DNA of 64,000 nucleotides from Hyphomicrobiales bacterium (GCA_900471515.1 UCFC01000010.1:186001-250000), one strand, 5' to 3'. Positions 1 through 9,443 are shown, counted from the stretch's first letter. Notes: a model not told the origin generated them from the letters alone. Numbers and translations are program-made.

Positions 1-735
1 CATTCCGACCCATGGGTGCTGCTCGGCGCATTGGCGGCATCCACCCGCTCGATCGCATTGGCGACTGGCGCAATCGTTCTGCCCCTGCGTCATCCGCTTC
101 ATGTGGCCAAAGCCGCCCTGTCGATGGATGTCTTGTCATCGGGCAGGTTCGTGCTCGGCCTCGGTTCCGGCGACCGTCCGTCGGAATTCGCTGCCTTCGA
201 CCGCAATGTCGATGTCCGCCGGGAATTGTTTCGGTCAAACTGGGCCGCACTCGTCAATGCGCTGGAGGGACGTCTCGGCCAGACAGGCGAGAACCGGTTC
301 GATATCCGCCCGCGCAGCGGGCGCAGCGTTCCACTGGTCGCCGTCGGCTCATCCTCGCAGTCGCTCGAATGGATCGCCAGAAACGCCGGTGCCTGGATGA
401 CGTACCACCGGCCCCTTGCCGCCCAGAAGGACCGGATAGCCCTGTGGCACGGGGCTGTGCAGCGCACCACCACCGAGTTCCGCGGCATGGGGCAGGCCAT
501 GGCTCTCGATCTTCTGGATACGCCATCCGACCGTATCGACGATATCAATCTTGGATATCGAGCCGGACCGGAGGGACTGTTTGCCGCTCTCACCGCCCTG
601 CGCAATCTCGGCGTTCACCACGTTGCCTTCAACCTGCTCGTCGATGGACGCAAGGCCTTTAGCGATCTCGAGATCATCGCACGAGAGGTTTTGCCGCGAC
701 TGGAGCAGGCCACCGAGTTGCAGGTATCGCGATAG
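1..735 (+). CDS. LLM-class flavin-dependent oxidoreductase, 5' truncated
   Basis: The reading frame is open from the first base, so the gene starts outside the window; about 244 C-terminal residues are visible. The segment with LPLRHPLHVAKAALSMDVLS followed by GRFVLGLGSG is typical of bacterial luciferase-like (LLM) monooxygenases, F420- or FMN-dependent TIM barrels. The last part, with LRNLGVHHVAFNLL, fits the final barrel strands. Substrate cannot be told. It converges on the DUF1194 gene, with 16 bases between the two stops. Confidence 0.8.
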   Translation, partial: HSDPWVLLGALAASTRSIALATGAIVLPLRHPLHVAKAALSMDVLSSGRFVLGLGSGDRPSEFAAFDRNVDVRRELFRSNWAALVNALEGRLGQTGENRFDIRPRSGRSVPLVAVGSSSQSLEWIARNAGAWMTYHRPLAAQKDRIALWHGAVQRTTTEFRGMGQAMALDLLDTPSDRIDDINLGYRAGPEGLFAALTALRNLGVHHVAFNLLVDGRKAFSDLEIIAREVLPRLEQATELQVSR

Positions 736-751
736 CCTGCGGGCTGGCGAG

Positions 752-1537
752 CTAGCGATCGAAGAAATTCTGCCAAAGCTTCTCACCGACAAGGCAGTCC
801 GTCGTCGGCTGGTTCATCGCAATTTCGCGGATCTGTTCCGGCTCTTCGAGCCCGCTGATCTCCCAGACCAGCTTCCTGCGCACGGCCACGGCGAAATCCT
901 CGATCTTGTGGACCGGCAAAACGAATGAGCCGGGGCCGCCGATCACGCAATCGCCGTAATATTTGTCGAGCCCCTCGGGCACATCGGACGGCCGCAACAT
1001 AATGGCAAGGCCGTTGATGATGATGCCCGCCTCCAAAGCGGCATCGCGCGCCGGAGTGACGGGGTCGCCGGAATTGTTGGGGCCGTCGCCGGAGACGTCG
1101 ATCACTTCGCGATTGCCCTTGTAAGGGCTGGCGGCAAGCATTGACGCGCCTTGAACGATCGCAGCGGATATGGACGTGCGGCGCTGGGTGGCGATCGGTC
1201 GGGCTTCCAGTTTGTCGGCAAAATCCTGCGCATCCTTTTCCGTCTCGATCACCTGCCAATCGAGCACGGAACCGGGCACGACATAGCCGGCCCACTCAAA
1301 ATAACTGATGGCGATCCGCCCGGTCAGCCCGCCTTTCACGGCATCGAGGAACTCCTTGTGCCGCAACGCCTCGACATAGCCTTCTCGCTGGATGCGAACC
1401 TCTTCATAATCCATCGAGCGGGAGGTATCGACGGCCAGCACCAGTTCGACATCGACTTCGTTTTGGCCTGATTGTGCGAGCGTGGCGGCAGCGCCGGACA
1501 GGCTCGCGAGCATCGCAAGTGTTGTCAGCATCATCAC
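752..1537 (-). CDS. DUF1194 (von Willebrand factor A-like) secreted protein
   Basis: 261 residues. A hydrophobic signal peptide (about residues 1-22) is followed by a VWA-type fold beginning VELVLAVDTSRSM. The MIDAS metal site DxSxS is Asp37, Ser39 and Ser41. A later DVSGDGPNNSGD segment is characteristic of DUF1194 proteins, which are common in Rhizobiales and of unknown role. Likely periplasmic or surface-bound, with a divalent cation in the MIDAS. Several codons could be the start (GTG 1537, then two ATGs in a row); a GGGAA stretch lies just upstream. No operon partner is apparent. Confidence 0.8.
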   Translation of the reverse strand: MMMLTTLAMLASLSGAAATLAQSGQNEVDVELVLAVDTSRSMDYEEVRIQREGYVEALRHKEFLDAVKGGLTGRIAISYFEWAGYVVPGSVLDWQVIETEKDAQDFADKLEARPIATQRRTSISAAIVQGASMLAASPYKGNREVIDVSGDGPNNSGDPVTPARDAALEAGIIINGLAIMLRPSDVPEGLDKYYGDCVIGGPGSFVLPVHKIEDFAVAVRRKLVWEISGLEEPEQIREIAMNQPTTDCLVGEKLWQNFFDR

Positions 1538-1755
1538 TTCCCATCACTGCGTCATGCCTGGAACTCTAACACAGCTTGGCGCAACGGCGACTGTTGCCGG
1601 AAAGCATTCTGTCAAATTTCGGTGATGTGGGGTGCCGTCGAAGGAACGGGCGGCATTTGAGCAGGCGTGCCTCGCGACCGGCTTCACCACTTGTGAAGAA
1701 CTCATAGCCATTCTGCGGGACACTTGGCGATTCGCCCAGCAATGACGGAGATAGC

Positions 1756-1998
1756 ATGCCGCTTCTGCAGTTTCCCGCCGACCGACGCACAGCCGATATC
1801 AGGCGCTGCGCCGAGGCCCTTCAGAACCTTCACGGCGAGGCCGCCAACCGCTTCTGGCGGTCGGAGATGGCCGGGTTCGCAGCCAATTTAAGAGAACAGG
1901 GCTGCAGCGATGCCGAGCTTTCGCGGCAGGCCGCCCTGTTCATGGATGCGGTACAGATGGAGCTTCAGGTCGTCTACGCCGCAGCAGCAGAGCGGTAA
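1756..1998 (+). CDS. DUF6074-like small protein
   Basis: 80 residues, with GGAG about 7 bases upstream of the ATG. The N terminus (MPLLQFPADRRTADIRRCAE) and the Leu/Ala-rich helical remainder match my memory of a short rhizobial family named DUF6074, which has no known function. No signal peptide or membrane segment. It stands alone, convergent with the small secreted protein at 2005-2307. Confidence 0.6.
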   Translation: MPLLQFPADRRTADIRRCAEALQNLHGEAANRFWRSEMAGFAANLREQGCSDAELSRQAALFMDAVQMELQVVYAAAAER

Positions 1999-2004
1999 GA
2001 AGCG

Positions 2005-2307
2005 TTACTTGGGAAAGCGGTTGTAGAAGGATTGCGGGTCGTAAACGCACTCGTAGTTCAAAACGCACATTTCCCCGTTGGCCGCGCGCACCCTGGCGAT
2101 ATCGTATTTGTCGCCCAGCCGGCACCGCGCCGGCGGGTAGCGGAAGCTCCGGCCCCCAATACCCATGCGGACAAAGACCGCCTTCCTCTGCTGGATAATC
2201 TGAGCGAGTTCACGGCAGGAATGGTCACGCGCATTCACTTCCACCGCCTCGACGGCAAGGGCGCCCGTCGGGAGCAAGAAGGCTGCGGCTAAAATCAAAC
2301 TTCTCAT
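2005..2307 (-). CDS. small secreted cysteine-containing protein, function unknown
   Basis: 100 residues. The start at 2307 is set by a strong GGAGGT five bases upstream; the frame stays open further upstream, but that part is not needed. Residues 1-18 (MRSLILAAAFLLPTGALA) form a clear signal peptide. The mature part has four cysteines (HSCREL, ARCRLG, EMCVLN, YECVYD), which could form two disulfides in the periplasm. The family is not recognised. Confidence 0.7.
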   Translation of the reverse strand: MRSLILAAAFLLPTGALAVEAVEVNARDHSCRELAQIIQQRKAVFVRMGIGGRSFRYPPARCRLGDKYDIARVRAANGEMCVLNYECVYDPQSFYNRFPK

Positions 2308-2702
2308 AGGACCTCCGAATGCGGGCGGGTTAGCCACAGGACCTGCAGCTTTCGTACGCGGTGGCGGCATTGTTGTCGCACGGCAAAGGTAGGACTTAGG
2401 CGGATCGTAAACCAGATCGACCCATCCGCATTGAGAGCCGGCTGGCATCAGATCTTGCCGCACGTGGCAAAGACCAGCTTTTTCAGTTTCTCTCCGTCAT
2501 GCCTGCCCTGACGATAAAACCCGATGACGATCGACGTTGATCGATAGCAGCCATTCGGTGCCGGCTCAATTCTCAAGCCGTCCGGGTGGGCACTGATCTG
2601 CCCCATGGCGGCAGGTTTTTGCCTATCCCCCAATCTGGGGGTTCATTCGAATCGCCACATATACTATGTTTGCGGCGTGATATTCACACGAGACAGGTAC
2701 TG
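2308..2702. other. 395-base stretch without a supported gene
   Basis: Between the secreted-protein gene and the next small gene. A minus-strand frame running upstream of 2307 (to 2463) and another at 2448-2633 are open but lack recognisable domains or good ribosome binding sites. It contains the leader of the 2005-2307 gene; nothing else is recognised. Confidence 0.4.
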
Positions 2703-2894
2703 ATGCCCCCAGAAATGTCCGGCTTTGAATGCACCCGCGGCAATGCCGTTTCCGGCAAGCTCAAGCTTTCAAGCAAACTGCCCTACTTTATCGTCGCAGG
2801 ACTTGCTGTGGCCGTTTGGGCAAATTCCAGCGAACAACCGCACGATACAGAGGTCGCAGCCAAGCAAGCTGCGCCGGCTTCGCTCGCGCGATAG
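2703..2894 (+). CDS. possible small membrane-anchored protein
   Basis: 63 residues from ATG 2703, with one hydrophobic segment (about residues 26-40, around LPYFIVAGLAVAVWA) followed by a polar tail. It resembles many short single-span proteins but has no recognised family, and the upstream region has no strong Shine-Dalgarno. The stop codon lies inside a hairpin (2883-2900). Could be spurious. Confidence 0.3.
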   Translation: MPPEMSGFECTRGNAVSGKLKLSSKLPYFIVAGLAVAVWANSSEQPHDTEVAAKQAAPASLAR

Positions 2895-2928
2895 CGCGAG
2901 GCCTCGGCCGACGATCATTCCGGCCGAG
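2883..2928. terminator. two adjacent hairpins between convergent genes
   Basis: CTCGCGC (2883-2889) pairs with GCGCGAG (2894-2900) around a GATA loop. CTCGGCCG (2903-2910) pairs with CGGCCGAG (2921-2928). They lie between the 3' end of the small gene and the 3' end of the ABC operon, the usual place for transcript ends, but no U-tract follows either stem. Confidence 0.4.
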
Positions 2929-3010
2929 AATATGGCAACGAGATCCGTCGATCAAAAAAGACGGTCGAGCGGCTGCCTGTTACGGCAACCGATCAGCCTG
3001 AAACCATCTC

Positions 3011-4081
3011 TCAAATTCTGACGCCGTTCGCCTCGTCAAAGAGATGCACCTGTGCCGGATCGACGGTGACGCCGATCGTCTGGCCCGGCTGAACCGATCC
3101 CCTGCCCGTTTCGACGATCGTCATTTCGGGCGTCGTCGCCGCAGTGATGAAGGTCGAGGACCCTGTGGATTCCACGACCGCGACCGGCACGTCAAAACTT
3201 CCCTGCCCCTGATCGGTGATACCGATATGCTCCGGCCTGATGCCGGCAGTAACCTTGCGGCCGGGCTGGATCTGATGGTCGATGGCAACTTGCTGACGAA
3301 CCGTGCCGAGATCGAGTGTCAGGCTTTTCCCGTCCTCGCCTGCAATTGCGGGGATGAAGTTCATCGCAGGCGAACCGATAAAGCCGGCGACGAATTTGTT
3401 GGCGGGCTTGTCGTAGAGGTCGAGCGGCCGGCCCTGCTGCTCGATGACGCCTTCGCGCATGACGACGACATGATCGGCCATGGTCATGGCCTCGATCTGG
3501 TCATGCGTGACATAGACAGAGGTCGCGTGCAGACGGTCGTGCAGGGCGCGGATTTCCTTGCGCATGTGCACACGCAGCGCCGCATCGAGGTTCGACAACG
3601 GCTCATCGAACAGGAAGGCCTTCGGATGGCGGATGATGGCGCGGCTCATGGCGACACGCTGGCGCTGGCCGCCCGAAAGTTCACGCGGATAGCGCTTCAA
3701 AAGATGTGAAAGGCCGGTCGTGGCCGCAACCTCTTCGGCAGCCTTCTTCGCTTCGGCCTTGGCGACCCCGCGCATGCGCAGGCTGTAGGTGAGATTTTCC
3801 TCCACGGTCATATGCGGATAAAGCGCATATGACTGAAACACCATGGCGACGTCGCGCTTGCGCGGCGGCACGCCGTTCATCAGGTCGCCGGCAATCTTCA
3901 AGCTCCCGTCGGAGATCGTTTCCAGGCCGGCCAGCGAGCGCAACAGCGTCGACTTGCCGCAACCCGAAGGGCCGACGAGTGCGACGAAAGTGCCCTTCGC
4001 GATGGAGAGATCGATGTTTTTCAGCGCATGGAAAGCGCCGTAATATTTGTTGACGCCGGCAAGCTCGATCTGAGGGGTCAT
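3011..4081 (-). CDS. sugar ABC transporter ATP-binding protein (MalK/UgpC type)
   Basis: 356 residues. Walker A GPSGCGKST at 37-45, signature LSGGQRQ at 135-141, Walker B FLFDEP at 156-161, then the C-terminal OB-like regulatory domain of the MalK/UgpC family (GIRPEHIGI). It powers the import system of the genes just upstream. The start at 4081 overlaps the permease stop by ATGA (4078-4081), indicating translational coupling. The frame extends upstream to 4189, but that part lies inside the permease gene. Last gene of the operon. Confidence 0.93.
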   Translation of the reverse strand: MTPQIELAGVNKYYGAFHALKNIDLSIAKGTFVALVGPSGCGKSTLLRSLAGLETISDGSLKIAGDLMNGVPPRKRDVAMVFQSYALYPHMTVEENLTYSLRMRGVAKAEAKKAAEEVAATTGLSHLLKRYPRELSGGQRQRVAMSRAIIRHPKAFLFDEPLSNLDAALRVHMRKEIRALHDRLHATSVYVTHDQIEAMTMADHVVVMREGVIEQQGRPLDLYDKPANKFVAGFIGSPAMNFIPAIAGEDGKSLTLDLGTVRQQVAIDHQIQPGRKVTAGIRPEHIGITDQGQGSFDVPVAVVESTGSSTFITAATTPEMTIVETGRGSVQPGQTIGVTVDPAQVHLFDEANGVRI

Positions 4082-4905
4082 TTGAGGGCTCCCGAGGTAA
4101 GGCCGGACACGATGCGGCGCTGCAAGAGAACGAAGATGGCAAGGATCGGCGTTACATACATCGTGGCGTAGGCCATGATGTTGTTCCATTCATTGGTGTT
4201 TGGCCCCATGAAGGAATTGAGCCCGACACTTGCCGGCTGAAGCTCGGCGGCCTGGATCATCGACTTGGAATAGACGAACTCACCGAAGGCCTGCATGAAG
4301 ATGAGGATGGCGCTGACGAGGATACCGTTGCGGGCAAGCGGCAGGACGATGTTGAAGAAGGCGCCAACGCGCGAATTGCCGTCCACGAGGGCCGCCTCTT
4401 CAAGTTCCATCGGTACCGCCATGAAGGTGGCGCGCACCAGCACGACGAAGAAGGGCATGCTCTTGGCGGCAATCGCGATGATGACGGCAAGCCGCGGATA
4501 GTTCAGCATGCCGATCTGCGAGAAGCCGACGAAGATCGGCGTGATCATCAGGGAGGCCGGCAGGACCTGCAGCATGAGAATGAGGAAGAGGCCGATATCC
4601 ACCCAGATATTGCGGTAGCGGGCCAGCACATAGGCGCAGCCGACACCCAATACCGTGATGATGACGACCGCACCGATCGCGATCATCAGCGAATTCCAGA
4701 GGTAGAGGCCCATGTTCCGGCTTTCCCAGACATAGGCATAGGTTCCCCATTGCGGCGAGGCCGGCCAGAAGCTCGGCGGTGTCGCAAACATCTCCGACCC
4801 GCTCTTCAGTGCAGTGATGTACATCCAGTAGAGTGGAAAGAGATAGACGGCCGCCATGATGATGGCGATGGCGAGCATCAGGCGGTTGCGTGCGGTCTCG
4901 CTCAT
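4078..4905 (-). CDS. carbohydrate ABC transporter permease (MalG type)
   Basis: 275 residues with about six membrane segments. The cytoplasmic EAA loop EEAALVDGNSRVGAFF, which docks on the ATPase, places it in the binding-protein-dependent permease family. It pairs with the permease encoded at 4902-5804. ATGA overlaps join it to the genes on both sides (4902-4905 and 4078-4081). Substrate is not evident from sequence; the neighbouring oxidoreductase and isomerase suggest a sugar or sugar alcohol. Confidence 0.92.
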   Translation of the reverse strand: MSETARNRLMLAIAIIMAAVYLFPLYWMYITALKSGSEMFATPPSFWPASPQWGTYAYVWESRNMGLYLWNSLMIAIGAVVIITVLGVGCAYVLARYRNIWVDIGLFLILMLQVLPASLMITPIFVGFSQIGMLNYPRLAVIIAIAAKSMPFFVVLVRATFMAVPMELEEAALVDGNSRVGAFFNIVLPLARNGILVSAILIFMQAFGEFVYSKSMIQAAELQPASVGLNSFMGPNTNEWNNIMAYATMYVTPILAIFVLLQRRIVSGLTSGALK

Positions 4906-5804
4906 CCGCGCACCTCATGCCGGGTCGAGCGGACGTAGACCACGGAGGCGAACATCACGAAGACGATCATGATGACGGAGATGGTCGCGCCCTTGGCGAA
5001 ATCATATTGGCGGAAAGACAAATCCCAGGCCCAGTATTGCGTGACGTTGGAGGAATTGTTCGGCCCGCCCGAGGTGATGGCGGCAAAGAGGTCGAACTGC
5101 TGCAGCGTGAAAATCAGACCGAGTGCGATGATGGCCCCGATCGTCGAACGCATCATCGGCAAGGTAATCGTCCAGAAGCGCTGCCAAGCCGTGGCACCAT
5201 CGAGTTCGGCGGCCTCATAGAGATCGCCCGGAATGCCGGATAGACCAACCGAGAGCAGGATCATGTTGAAGGACGTACCGAGCCAGATATTGGCGATGAT
5301 GACGGCGTAGAGCGAATAGTGCGGGTCTGAGCGCCAGAAGATGTTGCCGGAGATGATGCCGCTTTCCTTCAGGATGAAATTCAGCACGCCGAAATCGCCA
5401 GAGAGAATCCAGTTCCAGATCGCGCCGACGACGAGACCGGGCATGACCCAGGAGACGAGAAAAAGGCCGCGCAGCCAGGAGGCGCCCGGGAAGTTGACCC
5501 AGAAGAACAGCGCCAGTCCGAAGCCGATCAGGAATTGCCCGGCAATCGAGCCGGTGACGAAGATCGCCGTGTTGTAGAGGATCGGCAGCGTTTCCGGCTG
5601 CGCGAAAAGGTCCAGGTAGTTCTTGAAGCCCACCCATGGACGCGAGAAGGTGCCGAGGCTGAACATGTCAACCTCCTGAAAACTCATCACCACATTGTAG
5701 ATGAGCGGCAGGCCGGCCATCAGGAACAGAAAGCCGAGCGGAAAGGCGACGAGCACAATATCGAAACCGTGGCCGTCCCTGACGCTGGAAAGGATCCTTC
5801 TCAT
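4902..5804 (-). CDS. carbohydrate ABC transporter permease (MalF type)
   Basis: 300 residues from the ATG at 5804, which has GGAGG five bases upstream; the frame is open further upstream, but that region is intercistronic. Multiple membrane spans and an EAA-type loop (YEAAELDGATAWQRFWTI) identify an inner-membrane permease subunit. It lies 105 bases after the binding-protein gene, separated by two hairpins, and is coupled to the second permease by ATGA. Confidence 0.92.
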   Translation of the reverse strand: MRRILSSVRDGHGFDIVLVAFPLGFLFLMAGLPLIYNVVMSFQEVDMFSLGTFSRPWVGFKNYLDLFAQPETLPILYNTAIFVTGSIAGQFLIGFGLALFFWVNFPGASWLRGLFLVSWVMPGLVVGAIWNWILSGDFGVLNFILKESGIISGNIFWRSDPHYSLYAVIIANIWLGTSFNMILLSVGLSGIPGDLYEAAELDGATAWQRFWTITLPMMRSTIGAIIALGLIFTLQQFDLFAAITSGGPNNSSNVTQYWAWDLSFRQYDFAKGATISVIMIVFVMFASVVYVRSTRHEVRG

Positions 5805-5825
5805 GGGTCCTCCATTGCTCCGAAC

Positions 5826-5896
5826 GGGGCTGCCTGGCGCTTTCGCGGGAGACAGCCCCTGCCGGGAGGAAAAGATGGGATGGCCGACGGCCATCC
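5826..5896 (-). terminator. intercistronic hairpins between binding protein and permease genes
   Basis: Read on the minus strand, GGATGGCC and GGCCATCC (5878-5896, loop of three) form an 8-bp stem followed by ATCTTTTCC, a typical attenuator or partial terminator. A second stem pairs GGGGCTG (5826-5832) with CAGCCCC (5853-5859). Such structures after a solute-binding protein gene usually keep its mRNA more abundant than that of the permeases. Confidence 0.6.
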
Positions 5897-5909
5897 GGTG
5901 ATGGTGATG

Positions 5910-7142
5910 TTAGCCGAGGACTGCCTTGATCTTGTCGGCAGCCTGGTCAAGCGCATCCTTCGGGCTCATCTGGCCGGTGAGCGCCGCCTGGATGGCGTCC
6001 TGGATCGCCTTGGAGATCTTCGGCCACTGCGGATGAGGGCCGCGGGGCTTCGCATATTTCAGCTGCTCAAGGAAGACCTTGAGGGCCGCATCCTTCAGCG
6101 GCTGGCCGGTTTCCGGGATCGAGATGTCGGAACGAGCCGGAAGCTGGCCGAAATTCTTGAACATCTTGTCGTCCTGAGAGGCGAAATATTCGAGCGCCTT
6201 GAAGGCTTCGGCAGGATGTTTGGTGGTCGAGAAGATCGCCCAGTTGAAGTCACCCATGGCCGAGGAGCGCTCGGCGCCTTCCTTCGGAACCGGCAGCAAC
6301 GTGACGCCCCAGTCGAACTTGGCTTCCTGCACCATGCGGTCCAGTTCCCAAGGGCCGGAAATCGCCATGGCGGCATTGCCGGAATTGAAGGTACCGGTCG
6401 AATCCCACTGGCCGCGCGTCAGCGTATCGGGCGAAGCGAGCTTTTCGTCGATGATCGTCTTCCAGACTTCGAGCGCCTTGACCGCGCCGTCGGCATTGAT
6501 GTTCTCGTAGCTGCCACCGCCCATCTGCGCCCAGGGCAGGAACTGGAAGGTGCCTTCCTCGTTCGCCTTTGCCGAGAAGGCAAGGCCGTAGACGTTCTTG
6601 GCCGGATCGGTCAGCTTGCGGGCGTCCTCGACCAGCTCATCCCAGGTCTGCGGCGGCTTGTTCGGATCGAGGCCCTTCGCCTTGAACATGTCCTTGTTGT
6701 AGTAGAGGGCGATCGTGTTCGTCGCCTTCGGCACGCCGAAATATTTGCCGTCCCATTCGACCGACTTCAGCGGTCCGGGGAAGTAGTTCTCGGGCTTGAT
6801 GACCTTCGAGTTCTTGATCATGTCGGTCAGATCAAGGAAGGCTCCGCGCGACGAAAAAAGCGCGTGTTCCGGATTGTCGACGGCGATGATATCGGGCGCC
6901 TGGCCGGTCGCATAGGCGCGCATCGCTTCGGTGACGACATCATCGAACTGGATCAGGCGGTACTCGATGGTGATGCCGTTGTGCTGGTCGTTGAATTCCT
7001 TGACCAGGTTCGGCGCCGGCTGAATGTCCTTGTCCAGCGACCAGAGCGTCAGCTTGACGTCTTCGGCCTTGGCGGACACGCCGAAGAGCGAAACGCCTGC
7101 GAGCGCCAGTGCGCCCAGAACTGCAAATTTGCGGATAGCCAT
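5910..7142 (-). CDS. extracellular sugar-binding protein of an ABC importer
   Basis: 410 residues with a Sec signal peptide (1-26, ending SAKAED) and the fold-1 solute-binding pattern of MalE/UgpB-like proteins: LTLWS near the mature N terminus, [28 protein letters not shown] and [10 protein letters not shown] strong AAGGAGGAG precedes the ATG. It is the periplasmic receptor for the permeases and ATPase downstream. The ligand is unknown. Confidence 0.93.
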   Translation of the reverse strand: MAIRKFAVLGALALAGVSLFGVSAKAEDVKLTLWSLDKDIQPAPNLVKEFNDQHNGITIEYRLIQFDDVVTEAMRAYATGQAPDIIAVDNPEHALFSSRGAFLDLTDMIKNSKVIKPENYFPGPLKSVEWDGKYFGVPKATNTIALYYNKDMFKAKGLDPNKPPQTWDELVEDARKLTDPAKNVYGLAFSAKANEEGTFQFLPWAQMGGGSYENINADGAVKALEVWKTIIDEKLASPDTLTRGQWDSTGTFNSGNAAMAISGPWELDRMVQEAKFDWGVTLLPVPKEGAERSSAMGDFNWAIFSTTKHPAEAFKALEYFASQDDKMFKNFGQLPARSDISIPETGQPLKDAALKVFLEQLKYAKPRGPHPQWPKISKAIQDAIQAALTGQMSPKDALDQAADKIKAVLG

Positions 7143-7207
7143 GTTCTCCTCCTTTGTGGTTATCCATTCGGAATGGCCGGCATGTCCTCGCTGCCGGCCA
7201 TATTCAC

Positions 7208-8110
7208 TCAGACCGGATCCACGACGAAATCGCCGCCCCGGGCATGTTTGAGATGGTTGAGCGCGTAGACCTGGCCGGTCATTTCCAGCGCATCGCGGTA
7301 GACCGGATCATGCCAGCCTTCGATGTCGATAGAGCCGGACCAGCCGGCGAGCCGCAGCTCGGAAATGATGTCGGTCCAATTGCTGTCGCCGAAGCCCGGC
7401 GTGCGCATGAAGACGAACTTCTCCTTGCCGAAAATACCGTGCTCCCTGATGACGTCCCAGCGGATGGTCGCGTCCTTGCCATGGACATGGAAGATTTTCT
7501 TCGCCCATTTGCGGATCTGCGGCAACGGCTCGATCAGGTAGACCATCTGATGGCACGGTTCCCATTCGAGGCCGATATTGTCGTCCGGCGTTTCGTTGAA
7601 GATGAGTTCCCAGGCATCCGGATTATGGGCGATGTTCCAGTCGCCGGTTGCCCAGTTGCCGTCCATGGCGCAATTTTCGAAGGCGATCCTGATGCCCTTG
7701 TCGGCCGCACGCTTGGCAAGCTCGCTCCACACCTGCTTGTAGCGCGGCAGGCTGTCGGTCAGCGGCTTGTTGCGGATGCGGCCGGTGAAACCCGCGACAC
7801 AGGTGGCGCCGAAATGGTGGGCGTTGTCGATGCAATCTTTCCAGCCCTGCAGGGTCTGCAGGTCGATGTCGGTTTCCTCCAGCGGATTGCCGAACATGCC
7901 GAGCGTTGAAATGGTAATGTCGCGATCGCCGATGGCGTCAACACTGCGCTTGCCGAGTTCGGCGAGATCCTGGCCGTTGGTCGTCTGCCAGAAGAAAGGC
8001 TCGAAGCTTTCGAAACCCATATCGGCGATCTGGGCAATGCGCTTGTCGGCGCCGCCCTTCGAGGCGCTGACCATGGTACCGATGCGAATGGCTTTGGCGG
8101 GGTTGCTCAC
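7208..8110 (-). CDS. sugar phosphate isomerase/epimerase-like TIM barrel protein
   Basis: 300 residues from a GTG start, with AAGGA about nine bases upstream. The pattern ([68 protein letters not shown]) is that of the AP-endonuclease-2-like xylose isomerase family, with His/Glu/Asp metal ligands. Such proteins isomerise or epimerise keto sugars or inosose derivatives. It lies 11 bases after the oxidoreductase gene and 65 before the binding protein, so it probably acts in the pathway of the imported substrate. Confidence 0.88.
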   Translation of the reverse strand: MSNPAKAIRIGTMVSASKGGADKRIAQIADMGFESFEPFFWQTTNGQDLAELGKRSVDAIGDRDITISTLGMFGNPLEETDIDLQTLQGWKDCIDNAHHFGATCVAGFTGRIRNKPLTDSLPRYKQVWSELAKRAADKGIRIAFENCAMDGNWATGDWNIAHNPDAWELIFNETPDDNIGLEWEPCHQMVYLIEPLPQIRKWAKKIFHVHGKDATIRWDVIREHGIFGKEKFVFMRTPGFGDSNWTDIISELRLAGWSGSIDIEGWHDPVYRDALEMTGQVYALNHLKHARGGDFVVDPV

Positions 8111-8121
8111 GTCATCTATCC

Positions 8122-9156
8122 TTATGCTGAAATTTCAACGCGACGCCCGGTCCTGGCGCTCTCGATCGCACCGAAGACCATGGCGAGGCTTCTTATGTTG
8201 TCGGAACTGACTGTCTCCGGCCGCTTGCCGGTGCGGATCGCCTCGACGAAGCTTGCGATCACGCTGGCATGGCCATGCGTCTCTTCCTCGCGTTCAGGCG
8301 CGGGAACTTCGACAGGCGAAAAACCGTGAAGCAGGCCCGGCTCATTGCCGGAAACCGCTGCCTTGAAGCCATCGGCGCCATCCCAGGTCAGCATTCCCTT
8401 CGAGCCGACGATGCGCCACTGGCTTTCCCAGCTCGTGCGCTCACCTTCGGCGCACCAGGAGCCGCGATAGGTGAAGACCACATCGTCGGAGAATTCGAAA
8501 GTCGCGTTGGCCGAAGCGCCATGCCGATACCACGATCCTTTAGGATTGCGCTCGACGCAGTAGACGGCGAGCGGCTTCTTGCCCGCCACATAACGAGCGG
8601 CATCGAACGTATGGATCGCCATGTCGAGCAGCAGGACATTGTCCATCTCTTCGCGGAAGCCGCCGAAATGCGGGGCAATGAAGAAATCGCAGTGAATGCC
8701 GGTCAGCTCGCCGATCGCTCCGCTTTCGACAAGGCGGCGCATGCGGCGTACACCGGAAATGAAGCGACGGTTCTGAATGATCGCATGGATCTTGCCGGTT
8801 TCGGCCGCGAGATCGATCAGTGCCGCACCTTCCGCGAGCGAAGTCGCCATCGGCTTTTCGCTCAGCACGTGGCAGCCGGCCTTCATGGCCGTCGACACAA
8901 CATTAAAACGTGCCGTCGGGACGACGACGTCAAAGACGATGTCTGCCTTGGTTGCGGCGATGACGGCGGCAAGATCGGCACCGATGCGAGCCTCGCTCAA
9001 GCCGAATTCCGCAGCGAGCGTCTCGGCGGCAGCCGGATTGACGTCAACGAGACCGACAACCTCGATTGCCTCGGCAAGATCAGGCGTTTCCTTGATAGCA
9101 CGCAGCCAGCCTTTGGACATAGCTCCGCACCCGCACAAAACGGCATTCAATTTCAC
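8122..9156 (-). CDS. Gfo/Idh/MocA-family NAD(P)-dependent oxidoreductase
   Basis: 344 residues from GTG 9156, with GGAGG five bases upstream. The N-terminal Rossmann fold starts AVLCGCGAMSKGWLRAI. The EKPMA motif typical of the family (SEKPMATSLAEG) lies near residue 100, and the C-terminal domain has MAIHTFDAARYV. These enzymes oxidise sugars, inositols or their derivatives with NAD(P). First gene of the minus-strand operon; its promoter region holds two LacI-type palindromes at 9203-9236. Confidence 0.9.
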   Translation of the reverse strand: MKLNAVLCGCGAMSKGWLRAIKETPDLAEAIEVVGLVDVNPAAAETLAAEFGLSEARIGADLAAVIAATKADIVFDVVVPTARFNVVSTAMKAGCHVLSEKPMATSLAEGAALIDLAAETGKIHAIIQNRRFISGVRRMRRLVESGAIGELTGIHCDFFIAPHFGGFREEMDNVLLLDMAIHTFDAARYVAGKKPLAVYCVERNPKGSWYRHGASANATFEFSDDVVFTYRGSWCAEGERTSWESQWRIVGSKGMLTWDGADGFKAAVSGNEPGLLHGFSPVEVPAPEREEETHGHASVIASFVEAIRTGKRPETVSSDNIRSLAMVFGAIESARTGRRVEISA

Positions 9157-9202
9157 GATTTCCTCCAGCGGTGCGCTTCAGAATCCTCCCAAAACGCCTT
9201 CC

Positions 9203-9214
9203 GTAAACGTTTAC
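9203..9214. promoter_or_regulatory. LacI-type operator, perfect 12-bp palindrome
   Basis: GTAAACGTTTAC is fully palindromic with the central CG of LacI/GalR-family operators. It lies 47 bases upstream of the oxidoreductase start, where a bound repressor would block the catabolic operon. Confidence 0.8.
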
Positions 9215-9224
9215 GATACTAAGC

Positions 9225-9236
9225 GGAAACGTTTAC
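9225..9236. promoter_or_regulatory. second LacI-type operator
   Basis: GGAAACGTTTAC differs from the perfect palindrome at one position. Its centre is 22 bp from the first site, about two helical turns, so two dimers could bind the same DNA face. Confidence 0.75.
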
Positions 9237-9381
9237 TGCTGTCAATGCCAGCGCCTTTCGACAAAATGCTGCGAAAAATCTCAATGTGATCGGGCGCTTA
9301 GGCAAAAATCTTCGGCAATGCAGCAGAAGATTTTTTCGGATCGAGCAAAAATACATCTTCCCCTGCCCCAAATGCTTTCCG

Positions 9382-9393
9382 TAAACGTTTTCC
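9382..9393. promoter_or_regulatory. third LacI-type operator, next to the regulator gene
   Basis: GTAAACGTTTTC keeps the AAACGTTT core and lies about 50 bases upstream of the lacI-family ATG. This fits autoregulation and possible looping to the two sites 150-180 bp away. Confidence 0.72.
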
Positions 9394-9443
9394 CATGGCA
9401 ATAAGGTACGATACTCGCGCATACCGGAAGAAAGATCGCTCAT

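Noticed and set aside
5535-7268. 577-codon plus-strand frame
   Set aside because: It is antisense to the binding-protein gene, whose signal peptide, SD and family motifs are clear. The frame arises from high-GC codon bias.
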